This document shows, in pieces, positions 49,814-59,531 of a stretch of 64,000 nt of DNA (within the stretch, counting starts at the first letter, position 1; the number at the start of each line of letters is the position of its first letter). Made by a program: the position numbers and the translations under genes. Under the pieces are notes generated by a model. That model searched no databases and was not told the DNA's origin. It worked only from the letters and a program-made list of their open reading frames with translations. Origin of the DNA: Gammaproteobacteria bacterium (GTDB lineage: Bacteria > Pseudomonadota > Gammaproteobacteria > S012-40); the NCBI GenBank assembly GCA_029881255.1, contig JAOUMY010000012.1, positions 1 to 64,000 of the forward strand, written 5' to 3'.

Positions 49814-49842
49814 TTGACAAGGCTAAGTCCTTGTTTTAAGAA
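49814..49842 (+). promoter_or_regulatory. Candidate promoter of the histone-like gene
   Basis: A perfect TTGACA (49814-49819), 17 bp, then TAAGAA (49837-49842), a weak -10 box. The segment also holds a small inverted repeat ACAAGG/CCTTGT with a 6-nt loop across the spacer, which might be an operator or a hairpin. Confidence 0.4.
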
Positions 49843-49941
49843 TGGCATCTACTAAAGTTTTTGTTGTTGGGGACCGTAATCTAACGGCATGCAGATTGCT
49901 AAAAGTTAGAATTTTCGTTATGGAAACACTAGGAGGTTTGA

Positions 49942-50649
49942 ATGGCTAAGAAAAAGGCTTCAAAGAAGGCAGCGTCGAAAGCCCGCGTTGCCAAGAAAAA
50001 GACAACCGCAAAGAAAGCGACAGTGAAGAAGGCTTCTGCAAAGAAAGTTTCTGCAAAGAAGGTTTCTGCGAAGAAAGTATCGGCGAAAAAGGCCACTGGC
50101 GCCAAGCGTGCTGCATCACCTGCACATGCGTCTTTGTTAAAGAGAATTGCTACTGCAGTATCTGAGCAGCGCAAGGTCGAAGTCAGCCTGAAGAAGGCGG
50201 ACAAGGCAGTATCGGCAGCAGAAAAACGCGCCAGCAAGGCTAGCGCGGCAGCAAAGAAAAAGTCTAATCCGACCAACAAAAAGGCGGTCAAATCGGCAGC
50301 TTCTGCTGTGAAGAAAGCCAAGGCGGCGGCGGCGAAAGTGAAGAAGCAGGCCATGGCGGCGGCGAGTAAGGTGAAAGATGCAGAATCCGCTCTTCAGGCA
50401 GTCGAGAAGAAGGAAGCGGCAATGAAGAAAGCCGTTGCTGCGTTTACGCGTACCTGGTCTCGCGAGTACGATGCGAAAATGCGTACAAGCAAAGCTTCCA
50501 CCAAGAAGGCGGCGCCTCGTAAGAAAGCGGCTAAAAAGCCAGCTGTTGCTAAGCCGACCATCGTATCGACTACGGTCGAACCGGAGAAGAAGCCGGATCA
50601 GACTCCACCAAGAAGTATATTTGGTAATCCATTTTCTTCAGGTAATTAA
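49942..50649 (+). CDS. Histone H1-like Lys/Ala-rich protein
   Basis: A 235-residue very basic protein composed mostly of K, A, S and V. A strong ribosome site (aggagg, 8 nt before ATG) suggests high expression. The N-terminal part holds near-tandem pentapeptides (KKVSA repeated) like AlgP or chlamydial Hc1 tails; the middle (about 60-180) is a long helical coiled-coil-like stretch (EQRKVEVSLKKADKAVSAAE); the C-terminal part is again K/A/P-rich (RKKAAKKPAVAKP). Proteins of this type bind DNA non-specifically and may compact the nucleoid or act in regulation. Slippage-prone repeats make length variation between strains likely. Followed by a terminator. Confidence 0.8.
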   Translation: MAKKKASKKAASKARVAKKKTTAKKATVKKASAKKVSAKKVSAKKVSAKKATGAKRAASPAHASLLKRIATAVSEQRKVEVSLKKADKAVSAAEKRASKASAAAKKKSNPTNKKAVKSAASAVKKAKAAAAKVKKQAMAAASKVKDAESALQAVEKKEAAMKKAVAAFTRTWSREYDAKMRTSKASTKKAAPRKKAAKKPAVAKPTIVSTTVEPEKKPDQTPPRSIFGNPFSSGN

Positions 50650-50656
50650 TCTTGAA

Positions 50657-50692
50657 ACAGGGCGCTCTGATCCAGGGCGCCCTGTCTTCCTT
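50657..50692 (+). terminator. Intrinsic terminator of the histone-like gene
   Basis: Stem ACAGGGCGC / GCGCCCTGT with an 11-nt loop, followed by CTTCCTTT. Starts 8 nt after the stop codon. Confidence 0.8.
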
Positions 50693-50795
50693 TCTGATGT
50701 TCTCTAAACATTCTCCTGTTTGTTTGTGTCCCGCGGTTTGTTTTGTGGGAAAATGGCCGCCTGTCGATTATCTCTCCACCTGGAATTCTTGACCT

Positions 50796-51825
<1,030 letters not shown>

Positions 51826-51870
51826 TCAGACTTTCTCCAGAAACAGGTGTACAAAAACTTGTGGGCCGGG

Positions 51871-51899
51871 ATTATAGCGCTCCACTCGGGCTAACTCTA
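51871..51899 (-). promoter_or_regulatory. Candidate promoter of infA
   Basis: On the reverse strand a perfect TATAAT (51876-51871) lies 52 bp before the ATG. The -35 candidate TAGAGT at 17 bp spacing is weak. Confidence 0.45.
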
Positions 51900-52010
51900 G
51901 CCCAAATTACGGTTTGTTTGGCATTTTTCACGCATGAAGCCTCTGCACAACGGAAAACTGTCACCCGCCCGAACACGCCATTTTCTCAAAAACAAGGAGT
52001 CACCAAACCC

Positions 52011-53009
52011 ATGATTCTGTCGCTAACCAGTACCCGCGCCAATGCAGATGCCATCAACCGAGCGCAACTATTCGGGGATGTCGTGGCCTGCGAGGACGTA
52101 TTGTACGAGGGGCCACTGATGCAGGGGAAATCGCCTGTGGAGATGGCGCGCATACGCAGTCAGTACTTTTCGCAGCAAGGCATGACTTCGGCAAAAATCC
52201 TGGCAGATCGTTATATCCAGCGACTTGCTCGTATACATGACTTTGCGCAATACGATGAAATGATTTTGTGGTTTAGTGATAATTTGTATAACCAGCTCAT
52301 CTTGTTGCAACTGCTTTACTGGCTATCTGAATTGAATACCGGCCGCCTGGAAATTACCTATATCTCTCCGGATCGCCTTCCTGTGAGTAAACACCTTCGT
52401 ACATTTGATGTGATGAGCGATGATCAGATCTACCTGTTATACAAAAAGCGTCTGGATATTTCGATCAACCAGATTGATATTGCCCGTTCTGTGTGGCAGG
52501 CCATCTGTAGTGATGACCCGCGCGACCTTTTGGGTTTTACTCCGCGTCATTTGGCGGCGATTCCATACCTTGCCGACGCCGTTCAGCGCTTGATTCAACA
52601 GTATCCGTCCAAGAGCAATGGTTTGTCGCGTAGCGAAAAACAGATATTGGAAATTATGAGTACTGGCGAAAACGATCTGGAAAAGATTTTTATTCGCACG
52701 CAACGCAAAGAAGACAAGCCCTTTATGAATCAAACGATGTTTTGGCTAACCGTCTCGCGTCTGGTACAGGCAGAAATGCCTGCGATTGAGCTTGAGCAAG
52801 ACGAACCTGATGACGACGGCGACGATGTTATGGAGTTGACGCGTATAAAAATGCATATGACAACTTTTGGTAAAAGTATATTACGCAATCATGATGACTG
52901 GATTCATCACAACGGCATTGACCGCTGGGTTGGCGGCGTTCATATACACGACAGAAATATCTGGCGCTGGGATGGTCAGCACAAATCGATTATGCGAACA
53001 TACGTATAG
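52011..53009 (+). CDS. DUF1835 domain-containing protein
   Basis: A 332-residue cytosolic protein. The ATG at 52011 follows aaggagt and matches the start of the family pattern (LSLTSTRANADAINRA, then GDVVACEDVLYEGPL, WFSDNLYNQLILLQLL). The frame is open back to 51765, but that part has no protein-like signal. DUF1835 proteins are of unknown function, often near transcription or stress genes. The C-terminal part has an acidic run (EQDEPDDDGDDVME) and ends with a WRWDGQ motif, as many members do. Confidence 0.8.
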   Translation: MILSLTSTRANADAINRAQLFGDVVACEDVLYEGPLMQGKSPVEMARIRSQYFSQQGMTSAKILADRYIQRLARIHDFAQYDEMILWFSDNLYNQLILLQLLYWLSELNTGRLEITYISPDRLPVSKHLRTFDVMSDDQIYLLYKKRLDISINQIDIARSVWQAICSDDPRDLLGFTPRHLAAIPYLADAVQRLIQQYPSKSNGLSRSEKQILEIMSTGENDLEKIFIRTQRKEDKPFMNQTMFWLTVSRLVQAEMPAIELEQDEPDDDGDDVMELTRIKMHMTTFGKSILRNHDDWIHHNGIDRWVGGVHIHDRNIWRWDGQHKSIMRTYV

Positions 53010-53044
53010 TCGCCTTCTCCGAGCCTTGGACTCGTATTCAGGCC

Positions 53045-54481
53045 ATGCATACGCAACATAGTATTTTCAATACCGGTTTGTTCGGCAGCCTGTTACTGTT
53101 TTTCCCCTTTACTGCTTCTGCAAACAATAATGGGATGCACACAGATCCTATTGCGCCTGTGATACTCGGTGTCACGGGGATATTATTGTTTGCCCTGATC
53201 GGACGATTTATCGCACGGCGTTTTGGTCAACCATCGGTGCTGGGTGAGCTCATCATGGGCGTGATCCTTGGCAATATCGGCTATTACTTCGGTTCAGATT
53301 TTATCACCGTATTACGCGAAGGGCCGGCGATATTCGATATGTTCGAGCAAACGCTCAGCGGCGTGGATCTGCAAACCGCTGCTATTGCCGCTGTCGGCGA
53401 GCACGATGCGCAACGCCTGATCGGTATACTCAACGGCCCAGACGGCGCAGAGTTGATTCAGGTTGCGCATACGGTGGATATCTTTTCCCGTTACGGTGTC
53501 ATCTTTCTCTTGTTTCTGGTGGGGCTGGATACCTCGATTGGTGAAATGCGCGCTGTTGGTTCGGCCTCATTGCGTGTCGCCGTGGTCGGTGTGGTATTGC
53601 CCTTTGTTTTGGGCTTTGCCGCGGCGCGGGTGTTGATGCCCGAATTATCGGTCAGCACCGACTTATTTGTTGCGGCAACCCTGGGTGCGACCAGTATCGG
53701 TATCACCGCTAGCGTCCTCAAGGAGATGAATAAATCTCATACACAAGAGGCACACATAATCCTGGGGGCGGCCGTTATCGACGACATCCTCGGGCTGGTG
53801 ATGTTGGCTATCGTCACCGGCATTATCGTATCGGGTAGCGTCGATGTAGAGAACATCGTCATAACTATAGGTTGGGCGGCCTTGTTCCTGGTGACGGCCT
53901 TCGCTTTCGGTCCGATACTCATACGTAAGCTCATTGAGTGGTTGCGACATCTCGATATTGTCGAAGCCAAAATGTTTGTCTCATTTATGTTTGTAATGGT
54001 GCTGGCGTGGCTGGCCAATTTTGTCGGTCTTGCCACCATCGTCGGCGCGTTTGCCGCAGGCGTGATTATGCAGGACGCCTATTTCAAATACTGGGGTGAT
54101 TCCCGGTTTCACAAGATCAGTATCAAGGATTTAATATCGCCACTAGAGGCGATCATGGTTCCAATCTTTTTCGTGGTGATGGGGATACAGGTCAAACTCG
54201 AAAGTTTTCTCGATGAAAAAGTCGGCATTATGGCCAGTGGACTTTTGCTTGCGGCGATCGTGGGTAAGATTCTATGCGGCTTCGTCAGTTCTCGTGGTAC
54301 GAATAGACTGGCCATCGGCATCGGCATGTTGCCACGTGGCGAGGTCGGTTTGATCTTCGCTTCGATCGGTACCAGTCTTGGCGTGATTAGCGATGCCTTG
54401 TTTTCAGCCATCGTGTTGATGGTTATCACCACTACGCTTATCGTTCCACCGCTATTGAAATGGGGTTTTAGACGAATATAG
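53045..54481 (+). CDS. CPA2-family cation:proton antiporter
   Basis: A 478-residue membrane protein with about 12-13 helices of the Na+/H+ exchanger (Kef/CPA2) domain. Helix 1 (VILGVTGILLFALIGRFIA) is followed by GQPSVLGELIMGVILGN, a family hallmark, and FLVGLDTSIGEM. AAVIDDILGLVMLAI carries the conserved Asp pair thought to bind the transported ion. GMLPRGEVGLIFASIG near the C-terminus is also typical. It has no C-terminal RCK/TrkA domain. Unusually, a signal-peptide-like segment (LFGSLLLFFPFTASA) lies before the first transport helix, and a roughly 60-residue periplasmic insert follows helix 2. Monocistronic, ending upstream of the MarR operator. Confidence 0.88.
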   Translation: MHTQHSIFNTGLFGSLLLFFPFTASANNNGMHTDPIAPVILGVTGILLFALIGRFIARRFGQPSVLGELIMGVILGNIGYYFGSDFITVLREGPAIFDMFEQTLSGVDLQTAAIAAVGEHDAQRLIGILNGPDGAELIQVAHTVDIFSRYGVIFLLFLVGLDTSIGEMRAVGSASLRVAVVGVVLPFVLGFAAARVLMPELSVSTDLFVAATLGATSIGITASVLKEMNKSHTQEAHIILGAAVIDDILGLVMLAIVTGIIVSGSVDVENIVITIGWAALFLVTAFAFGPILIRKLIEWLRHLDIVEAKMFVSFMFVMVLAWLANFVGLATIVGAFAAGVIMQDAYFKYWGDSRFHKISIKDLISPLEAIMVPIFFVVMGIQVKLESFLDEKVGIMASGLLLAAIVGKILCGFVSSRGTNRLAIGIGMLPRGEVGLIFASIGTSLGVISDALFSAIVLMVITTTLIVPPLLKWGFRRI

Positions 54482-54495
54482 CCCGTGATTTAAAT

Positions 54496-54516
54496 TTAGT
54501 CACACAGGTTGACTAA
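54496..54516. promoter_or_regulatory. Palindromic operator for the MarR-type regulator
   Basis: Perfect inverted repeat TTAGTCA-7 bp-TGACTAA, 54 bp upstream of the regulator ATG and 14 bp after the antiporter stop. Size and spacing suit a MarR dimer; autoregulation is inferred. Confidence 0.6.
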
Positions 54517-54570
54517 TGATCCCCGCTTGTCTACGCTTCTACTGAATCGACAGTCACAAGAGAGTAGGCG

Positions 54571-55017
54571 ATGCCTCGTTACGAATTACAACCCACTGCA
54601 CGCTTGATGTTGATGGCATTTCGCCGCTTTGAGGACTACCTCAGCGAACAACTACATGCACGCGGATTTACTAATGTGAAACCGTCCCACTTCAATATTC
54701 TGCGACACCTTAACCCAGAGGGAATGCGGCAGGTCGATTTGGCCCGAGATGCGGGAATTACGAAACAGGCCGTAGGCAAAATGGTTGGTGAGCTGATCGA
54801 AGAAGGTTTTATCTCGATTGAGGATGATGTTACCGACAGACGGGCGAAAAAAGTCGTTTACACCGAAACCGGCTTAGACCTGGTCCGTCAAAGCGTGCAA
54901 ATCGTGAAGGCGCTGGAAATCAAATTTAGTGAGATTCTCGGTATCGAAAGTTATGCCAATCTGCGGACCGGATTGGTGCAAATCATGGAATACTTTTCAG
55001 AGGAGGATGAGGAATGA
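54571..55017 (+). CDS. MarR-family transcriptional regulator
   Basis: A 148-residue winged-helix regulator. The helix-turn-helix is in FNILRHLNPEGMRQVDLARDAGITKQAVGKMV (seen as MRQVDLARDAG and ITKQAVGKMVGEL), the wing in DVTDRRAKKVVYTETG with the typical DxRxK. The dimerisation helices lie at both ends. Its stop overlaps the next ATG (ATGA), so it forms an operon with the DUF4336 gene, which it probably regulates through the palindrome at 54496. Confidence 0.92.
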   Translation: MPRYELQPTARLMLMAFRRFEDYLSEQLHARGFTNVKPSHFNILRHLNPEGMRQVDLARDAGITKQAVGKMVGELIEEGFISIEDDVTDRRAKKVVYTETGLDLVRQSVQIVKALEIKFSEILGIESYANLRTGLVQIMEYFSEEDEE

Positions 55018-55721
55018 GTAGGAATGACATAGACGATTTGAGACTGTTCACGAATAACATTTGGACGGCGGATGGTAAGTTTAATCTTCTCGGCGCGAAG
55101 GCAGGAACGCGCATGACTGTCGTGAAGTTAAGCGACGGCAGTCTATGGATACATTCCCCAATCCCCTGCACGGACGCACTGGCGCAACAAGTCAATGACA
55201 TTGGTCGACCAGCCTATATTGTTGCCCCAAGCAAGATGCATAATCTCAATACCGGAAGCTGGAAAAAACGCTATCCCGATGCAAAGGTTTTTCAGGCAGA
55301 AGGGGCGAAGATCAAATGGGATTACGAAAAAATCGTAATCAATGAGAATGCGTTGTCACCCTGGCGTGGCGATATCAAGCAGCATTTTCTCAGAGGCATG
55401 CCGATGGTTAACGAGTGGGTATTTTTTCACGTACCAAGCCGAACGCTGATCGTCGCCGATATGCTGTTTAATTTTCAGGATCCATTGGATAACTGGACGC
55501 GGTTACTGACCCGCATGTACGGGGTATACGGCCGTGTTTCAGCCAGTCGCCTTTTTCGCAAGATGATTAGGGACAGACACGCATTTGAGATTTCTCTAAG
55601 AGAGATTCTTAGTGATGAAATCGATAATCTGGTGCTGTCACACGGAAATAACGTACTGGGAAACGCGGGCGAAATGATAAAAGACGCCTATGCAGATATT
55701 TTGTCGGAAGCACTTGCGTGA
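55014..55721 (+). CDS. DUF4336 domain-containing protein
   Basis: A 235-residue protein of the DUF4336 family (metallo-beta-lactamase-like fold without the full metal site): FTNNIWTADGKFNLLG, then MTVVKLSDGSLWIHSPIP, YIVAPSKMHNLNTGSWKKRYPDA seen as YIVAPSKMHN and WKKRYPDAKVF, and FFHVPSRTLIVADMLFNF. VLSHGNNV near the end replaces the usual His-rich finish. Function unknown. It is coupled to the MarR gene upstream. Confidence 0.85.
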   Translation: MSRNDIDDLRLFTNNIWTADGKFNLLGAKAGTRMTVVKLSDGSLWIHSPIPCTDALAQQVNDIGRPAYIVAPSKMHNLNTGSWKKRYPDAKVFQAEGAKIKWDYEKIVINENALSPWRGDIKQHFLRGMPMVNEWVFFHVPSRTLIVADMLFNFQDPLDNWTRLLTRMYGVYGRVSASRLFRKMIRDRHAFEISLREILSDEIDNLVLSHGNNVLGNAGEMIKDAYADILSEALA

Positions 55722-55889
55722 ATAAGGCATATCCTCAGCCTTGTATGGCTTTTCAGCAAAGGTTAAACTGAAGCCGTTTACAATGCCCAACAATCCAATG
55801 TTCGGACTGTGTAGGAACAGGCTGACAAGCCAATAATAATCATAAAATTGGGTATAAATAGAAAAAACAGGCTGGTGGGGAGCAGTACG

Positions 55890-58064
55890 ATGCCGGGTAG
55901 TTTGTCCTTCATAAAGCACGGAATAATTCCATTTGTTGCCATTTCTGTTTTGGCACTGATCTCGTCCTGTGGTGAGTCTCTCCCAGGTTTCTCCTTTAAA
56001 CAAACCAGCGGTTTATCCCAACGAAATGCGGTTTCTCTCGAGGCTAGTAATGTCGATGCCTTTGTTCAAACCCTGTATCCCGTTTTAAGAAGCAATTGCG
56101 CCGCGTGCCACGACTCACAGGGGCCCACGCCGAATACCCCGTTTTTCGCCGATGTTGATACCAATGTCGCCCTAGGCGAAGCCTTACAGCGGGTCGACCT
56201 TATTGATCCAGTCAATTCCAGAATCGTTCAGAAGCTGGTACTGGAATCTCACAATTGCTGGTCGGGGAACTGTCTGGCTGATGCATCAGTCCTTCAAGCT
56301 GCTATTGAACAGTGGGCGGGACTAGCCAATGTCGGCCAGGTTGCCTTTATACAGCAATGCGCCAGTTGTCACGGCGCGAATGGCCAGGGTGTCAATGGCA
56401 CAATCGGGTTGACGCGTCCACTACCACTGGCGGAGTTGACGACGTTTATTGAAAACAATATGCCGCCAGCCAATCCAGCAGCCTGTGTTGGTGTTTGTGC
56501 GGCTGATCTAGCGCAATTCATTTTTAATAACTTCAATGCAAGTAATAGCGGCGTGGTGCAAGACCCGCTTGCCACCTTGCCGGAAAGTAAAGCGCAACTG
56601 GATCTGTTATGCGCCCGACTAGCTGCGCAGAATGCACAGAATGTAGTGCGAGACGCGTTTTGTGGAGCTGTTCCACCAGCCATCACAAGTCTTAGAGACC
56701 TGCAAGCTGCATTAGGACTTGCGTTTACCAATCCAAATGCGGCCGGACGACGTAATAATGGTCGTGGGGGAAATCCTGCTTTTACATTGGTAGGACATTC
56801 GTCATCTCTGGTTGCCCGTTTTACTAACCCGATTAATCCGAGAGCGCTTATATTTACACCGCCAAATGGGCGTAACCAAACGCCGGGTTTGATCGCTATG
56901 GGCTTTGTGCGCGGTGATCAATTTGCGGAACTGGTGGTGTCGGATCGCGTCACCAACGATTTGCAATTCTTCCTTTTTACCTTTAAGCAGCAATGCAATC
57001 TGACCAATAGTTGCGCTATCGGCGAATTGCTCACACCTGCTGTCGAGAGAAACTGGGTAGACTACACCATCTACGGTCAGGTTGATCTGGCCAATACGGT
57101 GTTTGATTGTCTGCAATGTCACCAGACCGGAGGACCGGGAACTCCATCCATACTGCGCATGCAGGAACTGGCGAATCCTTGGAACCACTTTTTGCGTAAT
57201 AATCGCCAGGGTGGACAAGTATTATTAAATGCCTTTACCGCAGCTCATGGTACTAATGAAGATTATGCAGGCATACCGGCAGCGTTGATTCCTGCATCCG
57301 ATCCTGCGTTGCTGGAGGATCTTGTCAGAGGCAACGGATTCGGAAACCAGCCTAATGCATTCAATTCCGGGCTCATCGAAAATCAGGTAAATCAAACACC
57401 AGGTCAACCGGCTGATAACACAACTCCGGGGACGAGCGCAGAATGGCAGCGTATCTATAACAATACGGTATTGGGACAATTTATCGCGGTTCCATACCAC
57501 GATATCCTGGTAACTGATCCGGCGCAGTTACAATCGGCAACCCAGGCCTATCAGAATTTTCTCGGTGGCGCACTTACAGCGGCGGCACTTCCAGACATTC
57601 GTAACATCTTTATGACATCAGCCTTGCGAGATATTGGTTTTCGTGTAATGGCTGGACTGGATGGCCAGCAGATAATTACCCAGGCGTGTACTCAGTGCCA
57701 TAACTCTCAGCTAGACCAAACCATCACGCGTGCAAGATTCAATGTGGATTTAAACGCCATGAGTGATACCTTGGGCGGCGTGTTAACTGGCGCTGCTCGC
57801 GATGCTGAACTTGGTCTGGCAATCGCGCGGTTACAGTTGCCAGAAAACGACGTTCGACGTATGCCACCGGCATTATTTAAAACCCTGGATGCGACAGAAA
57901 TCGCCGCAGCCACATCTTATTTGTGCAGCCAAATGACTACCCCTGGCGCGCAATGCGTGAATGCTCAGGCGTTTACGCCTAACCCTGCGCCGTTACCTGC
58001 GGCTGGTCCTCCTCCGGGAGGCGGCGGTGGAGGCGGCGGTGGATTCCGTGGAGGCGGCGACTAA
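55890..58064 (+). CDS. Tetraheme cytochrome c lipoprotein
   Basis: A 724-residue lipoprotein from the ATG at 55890, which follows a ggggag site and precedes a signal peptide ending ISSCGE; the frame extends to 55848. Four heme attachment motifs: CAACH at about residue 70, CASCH at 157, CLQCH at 407 and CTQCH at 600. The second is followed by GANGQGVNG, typical of class I cytochrome c. Regions between the hemes are long and low in secondary-structure motifs I can name. The C-terminus is a run of glycines (GGGGGGGGGFRGGGD-like, nt 58012-58061). Likely an outer-membrane or periplasmic electron carrier or enzyme. Monocistronic. Confidence 0.82.
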   Translation: MPGSLSFIKHGIIPFVAISVLALISSCGESLPGFSFKQTSGLSQRNAVSLEASNVDAFVQTLYPVLRSNCAACHDSQGPTPNTPFFADVDTNVALGEALQRVDLIDPVNSRIVQKLVLESHNCWSGNCLADASVLQAAIEQWAGLANVGQVAFIQQCASCHGANGQGVNGTIGLTRPLPLAELTTFIENNMPPANPAACVGVCAADLAQFIFNNFNASNSGVVQDPLATLPESKAQLDLLCARLAAQNAQNVVRDAFCGAVPPAITSLRDLQAALGLAFTNPNAAGRRNNGRGGNPAFTLVGHSSSLVARFTNPINPRALIFTPPNGRNQTPGLIAMGFVRGDQFAELVVSDRVTNDLQFFLFTFKQQCNLTNSCAIGELLTPAVERNWVDYTIYGQVDLANTVFDCLQCHQTGGPGTPSILRMQELANPWNHFLRNNRQGGQVLLNAFTAAHGTNEDYAGIPAALIPASDPALLEDLVRGNGFGNQPNAFNSGLIENQVNQTPGQPADNTTPGTSAEWQRIYNNTVLGQFIAVPYHDILVTDPAQLQSATQAYQNFLGGALTAAALPDIRNIFMTSALRDIGFRVMAGLDGQQIITQACTQCHNSQLDQTITRARFNVDLNAMSDTLGGVLTGAARDAELGLAIARLQLPENDVRRMPPALFKTLDATEIAAATSYLCSQMTTPGAQCVNAQAFTPNPAPLPAAGPPPGGGGGGGGGFRGGGD

Positions 58065-58104
58065 GCCATCTCATTGTTGTTTCTTCTAACTTATCCTTTG
58101 CCCG

Positions 58105-58120
58105 TGCCGGGAAACCGGCA
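58105..58120 (+). terminator. Hairpin after the tetraheme gene, possible terminator
   Basis: Perfect stem TGCCGG/CCGGCA closed by a GAAA tetraloop, about 40 nt after the stop. The following TTGACTTT is only a weak U-tract, so termination is uncertain. Confidence 0.4.
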
Positions 58121-58201
58121 TTGACTTTGCCTCTTACTATGCTTAAATCTTAGCGAGCGCTCTAGAAAAGCGCATGTGTTTGAAAAGCTTAGGAAGAGAG
58201 T

Positions 58202-58786
58202 GTGGGTAGAAAACGCCAGGTTAGCGACGAACAGATACTGACGACAGCACGTGAGTTGTTCATAGATCAGGGTTACGAAGTCTCTACACGCAGTATTGCG
58301 CGAGAAATTGGGATATCGGAGTCCGTGCTTTTCCAGCGTTTTGGCTGCAAAAAGGATTTATTCTTTCAGGCCATGGTTCCCCCTGAGCTTACTGTCGATG
58401 ACCTGGATCAGGCTGGGCAAAGCCCACGAGAAAAGCTCGAAAATGTCTTCGTCGCATTGTTAAAACACTATCGCAAAGTGCTTCCCGTATTGCTGCCACT
58501 CATGTCACATCCCGATTTTGATTTAAAGGAATTCTTTGCCAAACAGGGAGAACTGAGTGATCGACGTGTTCAGTCCAAGCTTATTGACTATCTAAAAGAC
58601 GAACACAACAAACGACACCTGCGAGTCTATAATCCCGAGGCCGTAACCGGATTATTCTTCTCTGCGATCTATGGCCTGGTGCTATTTGAACGTCTCGGTG
58701 CTCGGCATGAAGGGAACCATGAGCTGGCTTTGCGCGCGATGTTTAACGCCTGCTGGAATGGAATGTCTCCAACACCCACGACATAA
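58202..58786 (+). CDS. TetR/AcrR-family transcriptional regulator
   Basis: A 194-residue regulator with GTG start (58202), an aagag-type ribosome site before it. The N-terminal helix-turn-helix is standard: ILTTARELFIDQGYEVSTRSIAREIGISESVLFQRFGCKKDLF seen as TARELFIDQGYE, IAREIGISESVLFQRF and KKDLF. The C-terminal ligand domain is helical and divergent. The next genes are on the same strand after 200 nt, so its target is not clear from position; the MAPEG gene downstream is a possible target. Confidence 0.88.
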   Translation: MGRKRQVSDEQILTTARELFIDQGYEVSTRSIAREIGISESVLFQRFGCKKDLFFQAMVPPELTVDDLDQAGQSPREKLENVFVALLKHYRKVLPVLLPLMSHPDFDLKEFFAKQGELSDRRVQSKLIDYLKDEHNKRHLRVYNPEAVTGLFFSAIYGLVLFERLGARHEGNHELALRAMFNACWNGMSPTPTT

Positions 58787-58987
58787 GCCGAATGCAACCT
58801 CGCTTAGGTAATGTCTGTGAGTTGCATAAGGTGGACGACATTGAACGCGTCATGCCTATATTTTCATAACTTCTCCATTGCCTAGCCAGAATGCGTAAAT
58901 TTATATCGGGTTGTGAATACTTTCTTGTCGCTGATACCACTGCTATTATTTCTTCCTCCTACAATTTCCAAAAAAGAAAGGATAGGT

Positions 58988-59404
58988 ATGACGGGTCACA
59001 ATGAATTGTTGTTTCCTTTGCTGGGGATGGTCTTTCTCGTTTTTCTGGTGTGGGTGTGGATGTATGTTACACGGATATTGTCGGTAACAGTTGGCTCCCT
59101 CAGAGTGCAGGACTACGCTATTCATGATACTGCGAAACCGCGCATGGTGATGTTAGCGGGAGATTGCTTCGAAAATCAATTCGAACTGCCGACACTATTC
59201 TATTGCGTGGTGGTGTTAGTACTTGTATTAGGCATCGATACTAGTCCTTATTTATTCGCAGCCTGGGGATTTGTTTTGTTTCGCTGGGTACATGCGGCTA
59301 TTCACCTTTCCTATAATCGAGTTTTTCATCGGCTGCTTGCCTATTGGGCTGGCGCCATCTTTTTATGGTATCTATGGTTGCGTTTCTTCTTTGATCTGGT
59401 TTGA
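58988..59404 (+). CDS. MAPEG-family membrane protein
   Basis: A 138-residue protein with four membrane helices. The ATG at 58988 is preferred (aggatagg before it and the first helix just after); the frame extends back to 58913. The MAPEG pattern is visible: VRVQDYAIHDT-like cytosolic loop after helix 1 (SLRVQDYA), NQFELPTLFYCVVVL (the ExxNxxE-like region, here ENQFE), and FRWVHAAIHLSYNRVFHRL, which contains the conserved RxxHxxxH/YN region. Eukaryotic relatives conjugate glutathione or make eicosanoids; the bacterial substrate is unknown. Confidence 0.8.
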   Translation: MTGHNELLFPLLGMVFLVFLVWVWMYVTRILSVTVGSLRVQDYAIHDTAKPRMVMLAGDCFENQFELPTLFYCVVVLVLVLGIDTSPYLFAAWGFVLFRWVHAAIHLSYNRVFHRLLAYWAGAIFLWYLWLRFFFDLV

Positions 59405-59531
59405 TTAAGATTGATTATTTGCTTGCCCATAACGTCACTAGGATCGGCTTTTTTCGATACGCATTTTCAACTGTCGTGGACCCGTTATGATACGGGCTGG
59501 TATGTTTGCCGAGTGAAAATATGTTGCCTGG

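Noticed and set aside
49929..50354. Reverse-strand open frame of 141 codons (Phe/Ala-rich)
   Set aside because: It is the antisense of the Lys/Ala-rich histone-like gene; AAG codons read as CTT/TTC on the other strand, and stops are rare for that reason.
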